A stretch of DNA of 45,211 bases from Desulfuromonas sp. Lineage in GTDB: Bacteria > Desulfobacterota > Desulfuromonadia > Desulfuromonadales > SZUA-401. Of this stretch, positions 34,911-43,706 are shown piece by piece. Position numbers and translations under genes: made by a program. How positions within the stretch are numbered: the stretch's first letter is position 1; each line of letters opens with the position of its first letter. The notes below the pieces were generated by a model that had not been told where the DNA came from, made no database searches, and saw only the letters and a list, made by a program, of their open reading frames with translations. The DNA is taken from the NCBI GenBank assembly GCA_002869605.1, contig PKUI01000038.1, forward strand, positions 1 through 45,211, given 5' to 3'.

Positions 34911-36623
34911 TTAGAGGGCCTTGACCCGGATGATCTCCGTACCCCGTCCATCGAGGACATGCACCGCGCAGGCGAGGCAGGGGTCGAAGGAGTGGATGGT
35001 ACGCAAGATCTCCACCGGCTTCTCCGGATTCGCGATCGGCGTGCCGAGCAGGGCCGACTCGTAGGGGCCGAGTTGCCCCAGGGCGTCTCGCGGACCGGCG
35101 TTCCAAGTCGAGGGGACCACCGCCTGGTAGTTGGCAATCCGCTGATTCTCGATGCGGATCCAGTGCCCGAGGGCGCCGCGCGGCGCCTCGTGGAAACCGA
35201 AACCGTGGGCCTCCTTCGGCCAGGTAGCCGGATCCCACATTTCGGCGTTGTGTACTTCAAGGATGCCTCGATCCATGTTGGCAGCCAGTTCGCCAAGCCA
35301 CTTCTCGTTGCGGCGCGCCAGCACCAGCGCATCGACCCCGCGATCCGCCGTGCGTCCCAGGGTCGAAAACAGCGCTGCCGGGCCAACACCGAGGGTCTTG
35401 AGCACATGGTTGACCACGCCCTGGACATCTTCGTTGCCCGCCACGTAAGCCACCAACACACGAGCCAGCGGACCGACCTCCATCGGCTGGTCTTCGTAAC
35501 GTGGTGACTTAACCCAGGAGTACTTGCTATCGGTATCGAGGAACTCGTAGGGGGGCTTGGGGCCGGTATAGTTTGGCGAAGTCTGCCCCTGGTAGGGGTG
35601 CAACCCCTTGTCGTCGCCACCGGAATAGCTGTACCAGGAGTTGGTCACGTACTCGGCGACCTTCTTCTCGTCGAACGACAGGACGTTGGCAATATCCTTG
35701 CCCATGATGATGCCACGCGGCATATAGAGGTTGTCGATGCCACCGGAGTTGTCCTCGTGAAAATCACCGTAGCTGAGGAAGTTACCGACTCCGCCACCGA
35801 TGGCGGCCCAGTCCTTGTAGAACGAGGCCACCGCCAGCAGGTCGGGGATGTAGACCTGCTCGACGAAAAGCTTGGCCTTCTTGAAGAGCTTCTGCATGTA
35901 GGCGATCTTGTCGGCATTGATGGCGTTCTGGCTGTCAGGGTCGATCGGGATCGACATCCCGCCGACCAGGAAGGTCTGCGGATGCGGGTTCTTCGAGCCG
36001 AGAATGGCGTGGATCTTGATGACATCCTTCTGCCACTCGAGCGCCTCGAGGTAATGGGCAACCGCCATCAGGTTGGCCTCGGGCGGCAGACGGTAGGCAC
36101 TGTGCCCCCAGTAGGCATTCTGGAACGGACCGAGGCGGCCGGTATCGACAAACGCCTGAACACGCTCCTTGACCGCCTTGAAGTGCTTGACGCTCGAGTT
36201 CGGCCACTCGGAGATCGACTGCGCCAGCGTCGCGGTCTTCTTCGGGTCGGCCTTGAGCGCGCTGGTGATATCGACCCAGTCGAGCGCGTGCAGATGATAG
36301 AAGTGGATCACATGGTCCTGGACGTTCTGGATGCCCATGATCAGGTTACGGATCAGGCGGGCATTGTCGGGGACCTGGATCTTCAGCGCATCCTCGACGG
36401 CACGGATGCTCGCCATCGAATGCACGGTGGTACAGACCCCGCAGAAACGCTGGGTAAAATGGTGCGCGTCACGCGGATCACGCCCTTTGAGGATCTCTTC
36501 GATGCCACGGAAGGCGGTCGAGGAGCTCCACGCGTTGGCGATTTTGCCTCCCTCGATCTGGGCCTCGATACGCAGGTGCCCCTCGATACGGGTGATGGGG
36601 TCGACAACAATCTTTTTCGACAT
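34911..36623 (-). CDS. hyaL: [NiFe]-hydrogenase large (catalytic) subunit
   Basis: The 570-residue subunit has RIEGHLRIEAQIEGGKIANAW at the N-terminus, the first Ni-binding pair RFCGVCTTVHSM, and the C-terminal pair DPCLACAVH followed by a 15-residue tail (VLDGRGTEIIRVKAL) that the maturation protease would remove. The four Cys hold the Ni-Fe(CN)2CO site. Lacking its own signal, it is exported with the Tat-bearing small subunit. It starts 3 bp after the small-subunit stop. Confidence 0.97.
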   Translation of the reverse strand: MSKKIVVDPITRIEGHLRIEAQIEGGKIANAWSSSTAFRGIEEILKGRDPRDAHHFTQRFCGVCTTVHSMASIRAVEDALKIQVPDNARLIRNLIMGIQNVQDHVIHFYHLHALDWVDITSALKADPKKTATLAQSISEWPNSSVKHFKAVKERVQAFVDTGRLGPFQNAYWGHSAYRLPPEANLMAVAHYLEALEWQKDVIKIHAILGSKNPHPQTFLVGGMSIPIDPDSQNAINADKIAYMQKLFKKAKLFVEQVYIPDLLAVASFYKDWAAIGGGVGNFLSYGDFHEDNSGGIDNLYMPRGIIMGKDIANVLSFDEKKVAEYVTNSWYSYSGGDDKGLHPYQGQTSPNYTGPKPPYEFLDTDSKYSWVKSPRYEDQPMEVGPLARVLVAYVAGNEDVQGVVNHVLKTLGVGPAALFSTLGRTADRGVDALVLARRNEKWLGELAANMDRGILEVHNAEMWDPATWPKEAHGFGFHEAPRGALGHWIRIENQRIANYQAVVPSTWNAGPRDALGQLGPYESALLGTPIANPEKPVEILRTIHSFDPCLACAVHVLDGRGTEIIRVKAL

Positions 36624-36626
36624 GGT

Positions 36627-37748
36627 CTACTCCTCCTTCTTCACTTTATCGGATTCCATGGCATCCCCCTTGCGCAACGCGCTGGCCACACCATGGGCCG
36701 CAAAGGCCGCGCCGGTGGCGGCCGCCAGACCGAGACCGATCTTGTCCGCGGTATCCTCGACGCCAAAACCTGGAACATTCGGTAATCTCCGGTAGAAGGG
36801 ACTCATGGTGTCCCAGAAGCCGGGCTCGGAGCAACCGATGCAACCATGCCCTGCCATAACCGGCCAGCAGGTGCCCTCGTTGTAGCGCACCGTCGGACAA
36901 TTATGGAAGGTTTCAGGCCCTTTGCAGCCAAGCTTGTAGAGGCAGTATCCCTGGCGATGTCCCGGGTCGCCGAAGTTTTCGGCGTACTGCCCGGCATCGA
37001 AGTGACTCCGCCGCTCACAGTTGTCATGGATGCGCTTGCCGTAGGCGAATTTCGGGCGCCCCAGGGCGTCGGTCGCCGGAAGGCGCTTGAAGGTCAAAAA
37101 GTGCACAATCGTCGCGGTCAGGTTTTCGGCATTGACCGGGCAGCCGGGGAGGTTGAGTACCGTGGCACCGGGCACCAGTTCGCTTACCGATTTCGCGCCG
37201 GTAGGGTTGGGGGCGGCGGCGGGAATGCCACCGAAGGAGGCACAGGAGCCAACCGTAATGGTTGCCGCGGCGTTGCCGACCAGTTTCTTGAGGCTCTCTT
37301 CGGCACTGACACCACCGACCGTACAGTAAGCACCATTCTCGCCGGTCGGGATCGAACCCTCGACGATCAACACGTACTGCCCCTTGTACTTTTCCATCGC
37401 CTGGTGCTTGGCATCCTCGGCCAGATGCCCTGCGGCAGCCATCACCACCTCGGCGTATTCGAGGGAAATGACATCGAGGATGATATCCCCGGCCGTCGGC
37501 TGGTTTGCGCGCAGGAACGCCTCCGAATCCCCGGAGCAGCTCTGGAACTCGACCCAGATCACCGGTACCCGCTGGTCATCGAGGGCCTGAGCGATCTTCG
37601 GTGCAAAACCGATCGGCAGCGCCAGGGTAGCTGCTGACGCCGTACAAAACTTCATGAAGTCTCGACGGCTGACGCCCTTGGCTTCCCACTTTTCGAGAAT
37701 CTCCTCGGGGATGGTGCCAGCATCGTATGATAGGACTGAATCCTTCAT
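36627..37748 (-). CDS. hyaS: [NiFe]-hydrogenase small subunit with Tat signal and Asp at a proximal-cluster position
   Basis: The 373-residue subunit starts at ATG 37748 (AGGAGG upstream). The Tat motif is SRRDFMKF (27-34). The proximal cluster region reads EFQSCSGDSEAFLR: Cys71 is present, but the second position, normally Cys in the CxGC motif of standard hydrogenases, is Asp74. The other proximal ligands (VGSCASFGG, LPGCPVN) are present, as are the distal and medial cluster residues (RIHDNCERR, GYCLYKLGCKGP, NEGTCWPVMAGHGCIGCSEPGFWD). A C-terminal membrane helix follows (LGLAAATGAAFAAHG). An Asp ligand (3Cys1Asp) is known in the actinobacterial-type group 1h enzyme. The Geobacter-like Hya (group 1f) is the nearest fit by operon order. 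Confidence 0.96.
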   Translation of the reverse strand: MKDSVLSYDAGTIPEEILEKWEAKGVSRRDFMKFCTASAATLALPIGFAPKIAQALDDQRVPVIWVEFQSCSGDSEAFLRANQPTAGDIILDVISLEYAEVVMAAAGHLAEDAKHQAMEKYKGQYVLIVEGSIPTGENGAYCTVGGVSAEESLKKLVGNAAATITVGSCASFGGIPAAAPNPTGAKSVSELVPGATVLNLPGCPVNAENLTATIVHFLTFKRLPATDALGRPKFAYGKRIHDNCERRSHFDAGQYAENFGDPGHRQGYCLYKLGCKGPETFHNCPTVRYNEGTCWPVMAGHGCIGCSEPGFWDTMSPFYRRLPNVPGFGVEDTADKIGLGLAAATGAAFAAHGVASALRKGDAMESDKVKKEE

Positions 37749-37862
37749 CCCTTCCTCCTCTCTAAAACTGGTTTCAAAATCGCACTCTGATCAACGCAGC
37801 GACGCCGTAGTCCATGTCTCGCGAACATGAAAACAGCGTTTTATACCTACACATATCTACCG

Positions 37863-37891
37863 GTTATATGGGCTGACAATTAAAATGTCAA
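37863..37891 (-). promoter_or_regulatory. Sigma70-like promoter of the hydrogenase operon with embedded palindrome
   Basis: On the minus strand TTGACA (37886-37891) and TATAAC (37863-37868) are separated by exactly 17 bp, a near-consensus promoter about 115 bp before the small-subunit start. TGACA-N7-TGTCA (37874-37890) is an inverted repeat that overlaps the -35 and the spacer, so a repressor or activator could bind there. Confidence 0.65.
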
Positions 37892-38100
37892 TTCATTAAT
37901 TACGCTCAGAACATCCTGATATCTATATAGTATTTAAAAATTACATATCGGTTAATACTTTTCAGTATAGCGTCTGCACAACAATCGGCAAGTTGCCATA
38001 TCTATACACTTTGTTCTCAAGATCGCCCCTTCCGCGACCTCATGGCACCCTTGGGGTGATATAATAATCAGCAGCCTTCTAAGAACAGCACAAGGGGTAG
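37892..38100. other. AT-rich divergent intergenic region
   Basis: This is the remainder of the gap between the hydrogenase and archease genes and is notably AT-rich against the GC-rich surroundings. It contains TATAAT at 38060-38065 without a good -35 partner, the small inverted repeat GGCAA-G-TTGCC at 37987-37997, and CACCC-TTG-GGGTG at 38046-38058. No ORF or RNA gene is recognisable. Confidence 0.5.
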
Positions 38101-38103
38101 ATC

Positions 38104-38139
38104 ATGAAGAGAAACGTGGCGAACGGCAGCACCCCATGA
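38104..38139 (+). CDS. Possible 11-codon upstream ORF overlapping the archease start
   Basis: ATG 38104 is preceded by AAGGGG at good spacing and encodes MKRNVANGSTP. Its TGA overlaps the archease ATG (ATGA at 38136-38139). The archease start itself has no convincing SD, so the uORF could carry ribosomes to it by termination-reinitiation. No conservation data are available here. Confidence 0.45.
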   Translation: MKRNVANGSTP

Positions 38140-38549
38140 CAGCCTTTCAATTGCTTGAACATACGGCCGACATCGGTGTCGCTGCGCGAGGGAAGAGCCT
38201 CGCCGAACTGTTTTGTGCCGCAGCGCAAGGGGTGCGACACCTCCTCACCTCCAGTCGCTGCAGCAGTGAACTGACGTGCGACATTGAACTGACCTGCAAC
38301 GACCTCGAAGAGTTGCTCGTTTCCTGGCTGCAGGAGATTCTCTACCTGTTCGAAGCGGAACGGTTTCTCCCTGCGGAATTCACCATCCGCAGTGTCTCGA
38401 CAAAACACCTCACCGCCACCGTACACGGCTGCCGCTTCGACCCCGAGCGTCATCAGCTCGGACGGGAGATCAAGGCGGTCACCTATCACCGCCTCCGTGT
38501 CGATTGCAGCGACGGAATGTGGCAGGCCGATATTTATCTCGACCTCTAG
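38136..38549 (+). CDS. Archease, RtcB co-factor protein
   Basis: The 137-residue protein starts MTAFQLLEHTADIGVAARGKSLAELF, the archease N-terminal signature with the metal-binding Asp. LEELLVSWLQEILYLFE follows, and the C-terminal segment is IKAVTYHRLRV-(5)-MWQADIYLDL. Archease promotes multiple-turnover guanylylation of RtcB. It is encoded 9 bp before rtcB. The start overlaps the small uORF described separately. Confidence 0.94.
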   Translation: MTAFQLLEHTADIGVAARGKSLAELFCAAAQGVRHLLTSSRCSSELTCDIELTCNDLEELLVSWLQEILYLFEAERFLPAEFTIRSVSTKHLTATVHGCRFDPERHQLGREIKAVTYHRLRVDCSDGMWQADIYLDL

Positions 38550-38558
38550 GAGTCGACG

Positions 38559-39995
38559 ATGCACGTGGAACGGCTCGACAACTGGCGCTGGCGCATCCCC
38601 CGACAGGGTGAAATGCTCACCGATGGCCTAATCTTCGCCAGCAGCACCCTGATGGAAGAGCTGCGCCACGAGCAGGCTCTCGAACAGGTCTGCAATGTTG
38701 CCATGCTTCCGGGTATCGTCGGCCCCTCTCTGGCAATGCCGGATATTCACTGGGGCTACGGCTTTCCGATCGGGGGTGTAGCGGCCTTCGACCAGGACGA
38801 GGGGGTGGTCTCTCCCGGCGGCGTCGGTTATGACATCAACTGCGGTGTGCGTCTGCTCCGCTCGGCGCTGCATGCCGACGAAATCACTCCGCAACTAGCA
38901 CAACTGGCCGACAGCTTGTTCCACAACATCCCCTCGGGGGTCGGCTCACAACGGAGCGACCTCAGACTGACCCGCAAGGATGAGCGACAGGTCCTGGAGA
39001 AGGGGGCCGCATGGGCCGTCGAAAGGGGCTACGGCAGCGCTGCAGACCTCGATCAGATCGAAGACCACGGCAAACTCCCCGACGCCGACCCCGAGCTGCT
39101 CTCGGAACGCGCCCTGGAGCGCGGGCGCTCCCAGCTCGGCACCCTCGGCAGCGGCAATCACTTCGTGGAAGTTCAGCAGGTCGAGATCATCCATGACGCG
39201 GACCTCGCCGACACCCTCGGTCTGCACCGCGGACAGGTAACGGTCTCGATCCATACCGGTAGCCGCGGACTCGGCTACCAGATCTGTGACGACTACCTGA
39301 AGGTGATGCTGCAGGTATCCCGCCACTACGGCATCAAACTTCCCGATCGCCAGCTCTGCTGCGCACCACTCGGAAGTCCCGAGGCGCAGCGCTATCTCGG
39401 GGCTATGGCTTGTGCTGCCAACTTTGCCTTCGCAAACCGCCAGATCATCACCGCCTGGGTGGCGAAAAGTTTCGTCACGGTCACCGGCAAAGCCCCGGCG
39501 GATCTTCGCTTGGCGACGATCTATGACGTCTGCCACAACATCGCCAAGTGGGAGCAGCATACAGTTGACGGAGAAATGCGCCGGCTTTGCGTCCACCGCA
39601 AGGGTGCTACGCGCGCTTTCCCGGCAGGGCATGCGGAGGTGCCGGCCCCGTACCGACACATCGGGCAGCCGGTGCTGATCCCGGGAGATATGGGGCGTTG
39701 TTCCTACATTTTGGTAGGCGCACCGGGATCTATACAGGAATCTTTCGGCTCAGCCTGTCACGGTGCCGGCCGCCTGCTGTCGCGGCATGCGGCCAAAAAA
39801 CTTGCCCACGGCCACGACATCATCCGCGATCTCGCCCGTAAAGGGATTCAGATCCGCGCGGCCGGCAGGGGCACGGTGGCGGAAGAGATTCCGGAGGCGT
39901 ACAAGGACGTCTCCGAAGTGGTCAAGGTGGTGGAGCAAGCCGGGCTCGCCAGAATCGTTGCACGTCTGAGGCCAATGGCCGTGATCAAAGGCTGA
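38559..39995 (+). CDS. rtcB: RNA-splicing ligase RtcB
   Basis: The 478-residue ligase joins 2',3'-cyclic phosphate and 5'-OH RNA ends with GTP and Mn. Motifs are AMPDIHWGYGFPIGGVAA, SPGGVGYDINCGVRLL (metal Cys), LGSGNHFVEVQ, IHTGSRGLGYQI, and the His in SACHGAGRLLSR that is guanylylated; ARGTVAEE-type sequence AAGRGTVAEEIPEAYKDV follows. SD AGGAG precedes ATG 38559. Paired with archease it forms an RNA-repair unit. Confidence 0.97.
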   Translation: MHVERLDNWRWRIPRQGEMLTDGLIFASSTLMEELRHEQALEQVCNVAMLPGIVGPSLAMPDIHWGYGFPIGGVAAFDQDEGVVSPGGVGYDINCGVRLLRSALHADEITPQLAQLADSLFHNIPSGVGSQRSDLRLTRKDERQVLEKGAAWAVERGYGSAADLDQIEDHGKLPDADPELLSERALERGRSQLGTLGSGNHFVEVQQVEIIHDADLADTLGLHRGQVTVSIHTGSRGLGYQICDDYLKVMLQVSRHYGIKLPDRQLCCAPLGSPEAQRYLGAMACAANFAFANRQIITAWVAKSFVTVTGKAPADLRLATIYDVCHNIAKWEQHTVDGEMRRLCVHRKGATRAFPAGHAEVPAPYRHIGQPVLIPGDMGRCSYILVGAPGSIQESFGSACHGAGRLLSRHAAKKLAHGHDIIRDLARKGIQIRAAGRGTVAEEIPEAYKDVSEVVKVVEQAGLARIVARLRPMAVIKG

Positions 39996-40010
39996 AACAG
40001 GAGAAATGTT

Positions 40011-40913
40011 ATGCGGGTATTTGTCACCGGTGGAACCGGTTTTGTCGGTCGTGAAATCCTTCAACAACTCACCGCCGCCGGGCATACGGTCCGGTCCCTG
40101 GCACGGGGCGGAAAACGCCGTCTCGATCTGGCCGGCGTCGAATGTGTACCGGGTGACATTACCGATTCTAAAAGTCTCGACGGGCTTCTCGAAGGGTGCG
40201 ATGCCGTCATTCACCTGGTCGGCATCATTCGCGAATTCCCCAGCCGCGGCATCACCTTCGAACGCCTGCACGTCGAAGCGACCCGAAATATGCTGGCCGC
40301 GGCAACCGAACAGAAGGTTCCGCGCTTCATACACATGAGCGCCAACGGTAGCCGCGAAAACGCAGCCACCGCCTATCACTTCTCCAAGTGGCGCGCCGAG
40401 CAGGCGGTGCGTGACTCTGCCCTTGCGTGGACCGTGTTCCGCCCCTCGCTGATCTATGGCCGCAGCGACCAGTTCGTCAATCTCCTCGCCGGGATGATCC
40501 GCAAGCTGCCGCTGGTCCCGGTGCTCGGCGACGGCCAGTACCGCCTGTCTCCAGTGGCCGTCGAAGACGTGGCCCGTGGTTTCATCGCAGCGCTCTCCCG
40601 GGAAGAAAGCATTGCCCAGAACTACGCCTGCGGCGGACCGCAAGCGGTCACCTACGATCAGCTACTCAAAGCGGTAGCCGTGGCCCTCAGGCGTTCTCCA
40701 CCGTGCATACTGCATCACCCGGTCTCGCTGATGCGCCCGGTCATTTACGCCTTCGAACGCTTTTCGGCTTTCCCGATCACCAGCGAACAGCTCACCATGT
40801 TGTTGGAAGGAAATGTTTGTGATCCCGAAGAGTGGCGCAAGGCTTTCGACCTTACTCTGACCCCGTTGGCCGCGGGGTTGCAACAGATGCTGGGCGGGAA
40901 TGAATCTACCTAA
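40011..40913 (+). CDS. NDUFA9-like atypical short-chain dehydrogenase
   Basis: The 300-residue NAD(P)-binding protein starts MRVFVTGGTGFVGREILQQL (GxxGxxG Rossmann motif) and has GCDAVIHLVGIIRE, HMSANGSRENAATAYHFSKW and TVFRPSLIYGRSD. This resembles the complex I NDUFA9-like SDR5 family rather than classical SDRs with a YxxxK site. The substrate is unknown. ATG 40011 has CAGGAG 8 nt upstream and follows rtcB by 15 bp. The 3' end overlaps the convergent gspN by 8 bp. Confidence 0.88.
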   Translation: MRVFVTGGTGFVGREILQQLTAAGHTVRSLARGGKRRLDLAGVECVPGDITDSKSLDGLLEGCDAVIHLVGIIREFPSRGITFERLHVEATRNMLAAATEQKVPRFIHMSANGSRENAATAYHFSKWRAEQAVRDSALAWTVFRPSLIYGRSDQFVNLLAGMIRKLPLVPVLGDGQYRLSPVAVEDVARGFIAALSREESIAQNYACGGPQAVTYDQLLKAVAVALRRSPPCILHHPVSLMRPVIYAFERFSAFPITSEQLTMLLEGNVCDPEEWRKAFDLTLTPLAAGLQQMLGGNEST

Positions 40914-41796
40914 GACGGGGTGCGTCGAGGCGACCGTCGAGGCGCAAGGTTCGCCAACCCTCGGCATCCGGTCGCTGCTCGGTAAGCTCCAGAAGAGAGG
41001 CAAGCATGCCGGGCAGGCTTTCACCGGCACGAACTTTCACGGCCGCCGCGATGCGACTGCTCGCCGGGTTGCGACCGAGGATGACGCTGCCGCTGCCATT
41101 CGCCTCGAGTGCCCCATGTTGCAGTTGCAGACCAGCAATCTGCAAGGTTCGTCCCTGCAGCTTGCCGTCTGAAACAAGTTCTCCGAGCGGCAGCGGCTTC
41201 TGGATGCCAAGCGCCTCTAAACCTGACAGTTCCAGACCCGACAACTGCAGTTGCCAGTCAACTCCGTCACGACTCGTGACATTGCCGTGGGCCGCACCCC
41301 GCACACGCCCGGCGAGGCGATAATCACCGGCAAACCCTTCGAGCCGCGCCAGGTCAAGGTCACGCAGTTCGATCTCGAGCTGCCCGTCGAGACCCAAGCG
41401 GCCTGAAAGCAGGCCGCCATAGGCGACAACGTCGACATCGAGAGACGGCCGCCCCAGCACCAGGCTGTGCCAGCGCGGCGCCACCCGCAGTTCTTCCAGG
41501 TAGAGTGGCGCGGGGAGGGGAAGGGGGGCGAGCTGGCACTGCGTCCCTCTTAGCGTCAGCGGGAAACCGATCTCCAGCTCTTTGGCCGTCAGCACCAGGC
41601 CACTCGCCTCATACAGGGCCGTGCGTGCTCTCTGCAGCAGCTGCTGCTCCGGCAGGGCCATCCAAAAGCCACTGCAGAATGCCGCAACAAAAATCAACAG
41701 GCTGATCGCTCGCGTCGTCCAGACTCGGCCTCCCGGCTGTTTTGTCCTCAGCAGGTTTGTGATCCGTTCACGCATCCCGTTCCAGCGACCGCTCAT
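40906..41796 (-). CDS. gspN: Type II secretion system protein GspN
   Basis: The 296-residue protein has one membrane helix near residues 28-48 (AISLLIFVAAFCSGFWMAL). A periplasmic part rich in beta structure follows (GLVLTAKELEIGFPLTLRG, GLLSGRLGLDGQLEIELRDLDL, then ALEANGSGSVILGRNPASSRI), as in Geobacter-type GspN. It assists assembly of the secretion machine in some systems. It overlaps gspM by 4 bp and ends the gspJ-N run; its tail overlaps the NDUFA9-like gene by 8 bp. Confidence 0.85.
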   Translation of the reverse strand: MSGRWNGMRERITNLLRTKQPGGRVWTTRAISLLIFVAAFCSGFWMALPEQQLLQRARTALYEASGLVLTAKELEIGFPLTLRGTQCQLAPLPLPAPLYLEELRVAPRWHSLVLGRPSLDVDVVAYGGLLSGRLGLDGQLEIELRDLDLARLEGFAGDYRLAGRVRGAAHGNVTSRDGVDWQLQLSGLELSGLEALGIQKPLPLGELVSDGKLQGRTLQIAGLQLQHGALEANGSGSVILGRNPASSRIAAAVKVRAGESLPGMLASLLELTEQRPDAEGWRTLRLDGRLDAPRLR

Positions 41797-42317
41797 GAGG
41801 ACTCACCCGACCGGTAACGGACCACAAGCAGGGTCACGTCAAACAGTTCGCGCTGATCGAAGCGCTTGCGTAACCTCAGCTGCGTGACCTGCGGCACTCC
41901 CGCAGCATGCTCAATGGCGTACAACCAGCGCACAAGCTCATTCAGCTGGAGTTTTTCCGCCTCTACCTCAAGACTTTCGGCGACCCGTGCGTCAGCAGAG
42001 GCCGCCTGGGGGCGTAGCGAAACCAGCCGCTCGCGCAGACCGATAGCCGCCGCCGTGTTCTCCATCAAAACCGTCACCGAGGTGGCTCGCGCTGTGCTCG
42101 TCGCACCACGTCCAAGTGACGCGCGCAGTGCGGCGACCTCCGGGCCAACCTCCTCAAGCGACCCGATCAACCCGCTCGCTCTCTTCGCACGTGTCTCAAG
42201 GCGCTCCATGGCCGTCCAGTAGTTGGTCAACAGCAGCAAAGCGATCAGGATGAAACCTACCAATCCACCACCGGCCAACCAGAGGCGCTCTCGCTCGGTC
42301 CACTCTCGGCGTATCAT
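41793..42317 (-). CDS. gspM: Type II secretion system protein GspM
   Basis: The 174-residue protein has a single N-terminal membrane helix (WLAGGGLVGFILIALLLLTNYW) and a periplasmic portion with a predicted helix followed by a ferredoxin-like fold (VEAEKLQLNELVRWLYAIEHAAGVPQVTQLRLRKR...). It partners GspL in the inner-membrane platform. Its ATG overlaps the gspL stop and its stop overlaps gspN. Confidence 0.85.
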   Translation of the reverse strand: MIRREWTERERLWLAGGGLVGFILIALLLLTNYWTAMERLETRAKRASGLIGSLEEVGPEVAALRASLGRGATSTARATSVTVLMENTAAAIGLRERLVSLRPQAASADARVAESLEVEAEKLQLNELVRWLYAIEHAAGVPQVTQLRLRKRFDQRELFDVTLLVVRYRSGESS

Positions 42318-43693
42318 CGGGTTCCTCCCAGCACCAGGCGCATGCGAAACGACACCCGATTATCGCTGCCGAGCTTCGATTCAGCCACCACCGCCTGCTG
42401 TACTCCTGGCAGGTGTCCAAATGCCTCGCTCAGACGATTGACATCTTCGAATGTCGCCGTACTCCCTTCCAAGCGCACCTCTCCACTACTCAGCACCCAC
42501 TCGTTGAGCTCGACGTCCAGTTTCTCTGGCAACTGTTGCGACATGGAGCGTAGCAGTTGCAGCGGCGAATTATCGGTGCGCATGCCGCTACCAGCCTTTC
42601 CACGCAGCTGTTGCAGCTGGCTCTGCATTTGCCGTGAGGCATCGCGAATGGTCTGGATCTCCGGGAAAGTGGCCCGCAGCTGCTGTTCGGCACGCTGTTC
42701 AAGTTGGGCGGTCTCACGCACCTGGCGCTGATAGCCGCTCCACAGGGTAACCACTCCCAGGATCACCACGCCGAGCAGCAGCCCCAGGGAAAATTTCAGC
42801 GGACGGCGCAAACCCTGCCAGCCGCTCACAGGAGCAAACTCTCCACGCAGGAAGTTGTGCCGTGTCCCCTTGCCTGCGCGCAGCCCTTCCAGCGCCAACC
42901 ACGCTACCCTGCTCTGGGCGCCACTCACCGAACACTCCGGGGTGTCCAGCCCGTGCGCCTGTACCTGCCGCCCTGCCGCCGCGAGGGCTTCGCCGAGCGG
43001 GACTTTGACACCGTAGAGGATCACCGGCAACCCCTCCCAGCCGTCGTGGCGCTCAAGTTTCTCGGCCTGCTGTTGCAACCACGTGCCGATTTCCGCCGTC
43101 TGCCCTCCGGGGTTCGGCAACAACGCATAACGACCAATCTCCCCACCGTCGTACAGGGCGATCCCCAGCTCCCCCTCACGCTGCCAGGCCACCAGCTTTC
43201 GTTCACCAGAGCTCTCCTCGGAGTGGTTCAGGCACCCGGGCAAAACCGAGGCTTTCCCGAGAGGGAATTCGGCGGCGGCAAAGATCTCAACCACCGCTCT
43301 GAGTTGCGCAGATGGCACCGCCACGGCCGCCACCTGGCTCTGCTCTCCGTCACCGCTACGGCGCACGTAATCGAGCAGCAGCCCGTCGCTGTCAACCGGC
43401 AGGCGGTACCAGAAATCGGGAGGGACCACCCCGGCAAGCTTGCGCTTACTCTTGAACGGGTATTTGAGCAGCCGGGCATAGGCGCTCACAGCCGGCAGTA
43501 ACAGCTCGACCGTGTCGGCGAGACCGGGCTGCAGTTCCTGCTGCAGGGCACGCAGTGTCTCGAGCGGCCCCTCCTCAGGAGAGAAGCCGAGGCTGCGTAC
43601 CTCCTCCAGCTGCGGCCCCTGCTCCGCCACGGAGCTGACCGCCAGATGCAGTGTATCGCTTTCCAGTTCGAGGGCTATATATCGACGTGCCAT
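42314..43693 (-). CDS. gspL: Type II secretion system protein GspL
   Basis: ATG 43693 (MARRYIALELESDTLHLAVSS) gives 459 residues; the longer frame upstream overlaps gspK and lacks support. An actin-like cytoplasmic domain covers about residues 1-290, a membrane helix (FSLGLLLGVVILGVVTLW) follows near 300, and a periplasmic ferredoxin-like domain covers about 320-459 (GEVRLEGSTATFEDVNRLSEAFGHL). GspL connects the ATPase GspE to GspM. Confidence 0.88.
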   Translation of the reverse strand: MARRYIALELESDTLHLAVSSVAEQGPQLEEVRSLGFSPEEGPLETLRALQQELQPGLADTVELLLPAVSAYARLLKYPFKSKRKLAGVVPPDFWYRLPVDSDGLLLDYVRRSGDGEQSQVAAVAVPSAQLRAVVEIFAAAEFPLGKASVLPGCLNHSEESSGERKLVAWQREGELGIALYDGGEIGRYALLPNPGGQTAEIGTWLQQQAEKLERHDGWEGLPVILYGVKVPLGEALAAAGRQVQAHGLDTPECSVSGAQSRVAWLALEGLRAGKGTRHNFLRGEFAPVSGWQGLRRPLKFSLGLLLGVVILGVVTLWSGYQRQVRETAQLEQRAEQQLRATFPEIQTIRDASRQMQSQLQQLRGKAGSGMRTDNSPLQLLRSMSQQLPEKLDVELNEWVLSSGEVRLEGSTATFEDVNRLSEAFGHLPGVQQAVVAESKLGSDNRVSFRMRLVLGGTR

Positions 43694-43706
43694 AAGCTTT
43701 CCGTCT

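Noticed and set aside
35598..36785. Long plus-strand ORF (395 codons) opposite the hydrogenase large subunit, and similar long ORFs opposite cheA and lon
   Set aside because: These are shadows of GC-rich coding strands: no SD, no recognisable protein sequence, and the opposite strand carries a firmly identified enzyme.
38041..38058. Sigma54 promoter (TGGCAC at 38043-38048) for the archease gene
   Set aside because: The -12 element lacks the TTGC core; the match stops at TGGCAC.
37749..38100. tRNA, small RNA or mobile-element remnant in the AT-rich gap
   Set aside because: No cloverleaf, no strong terminator-bounded RNA and no terminal repeats were found; only promoter-like elements and short inverted repeats.
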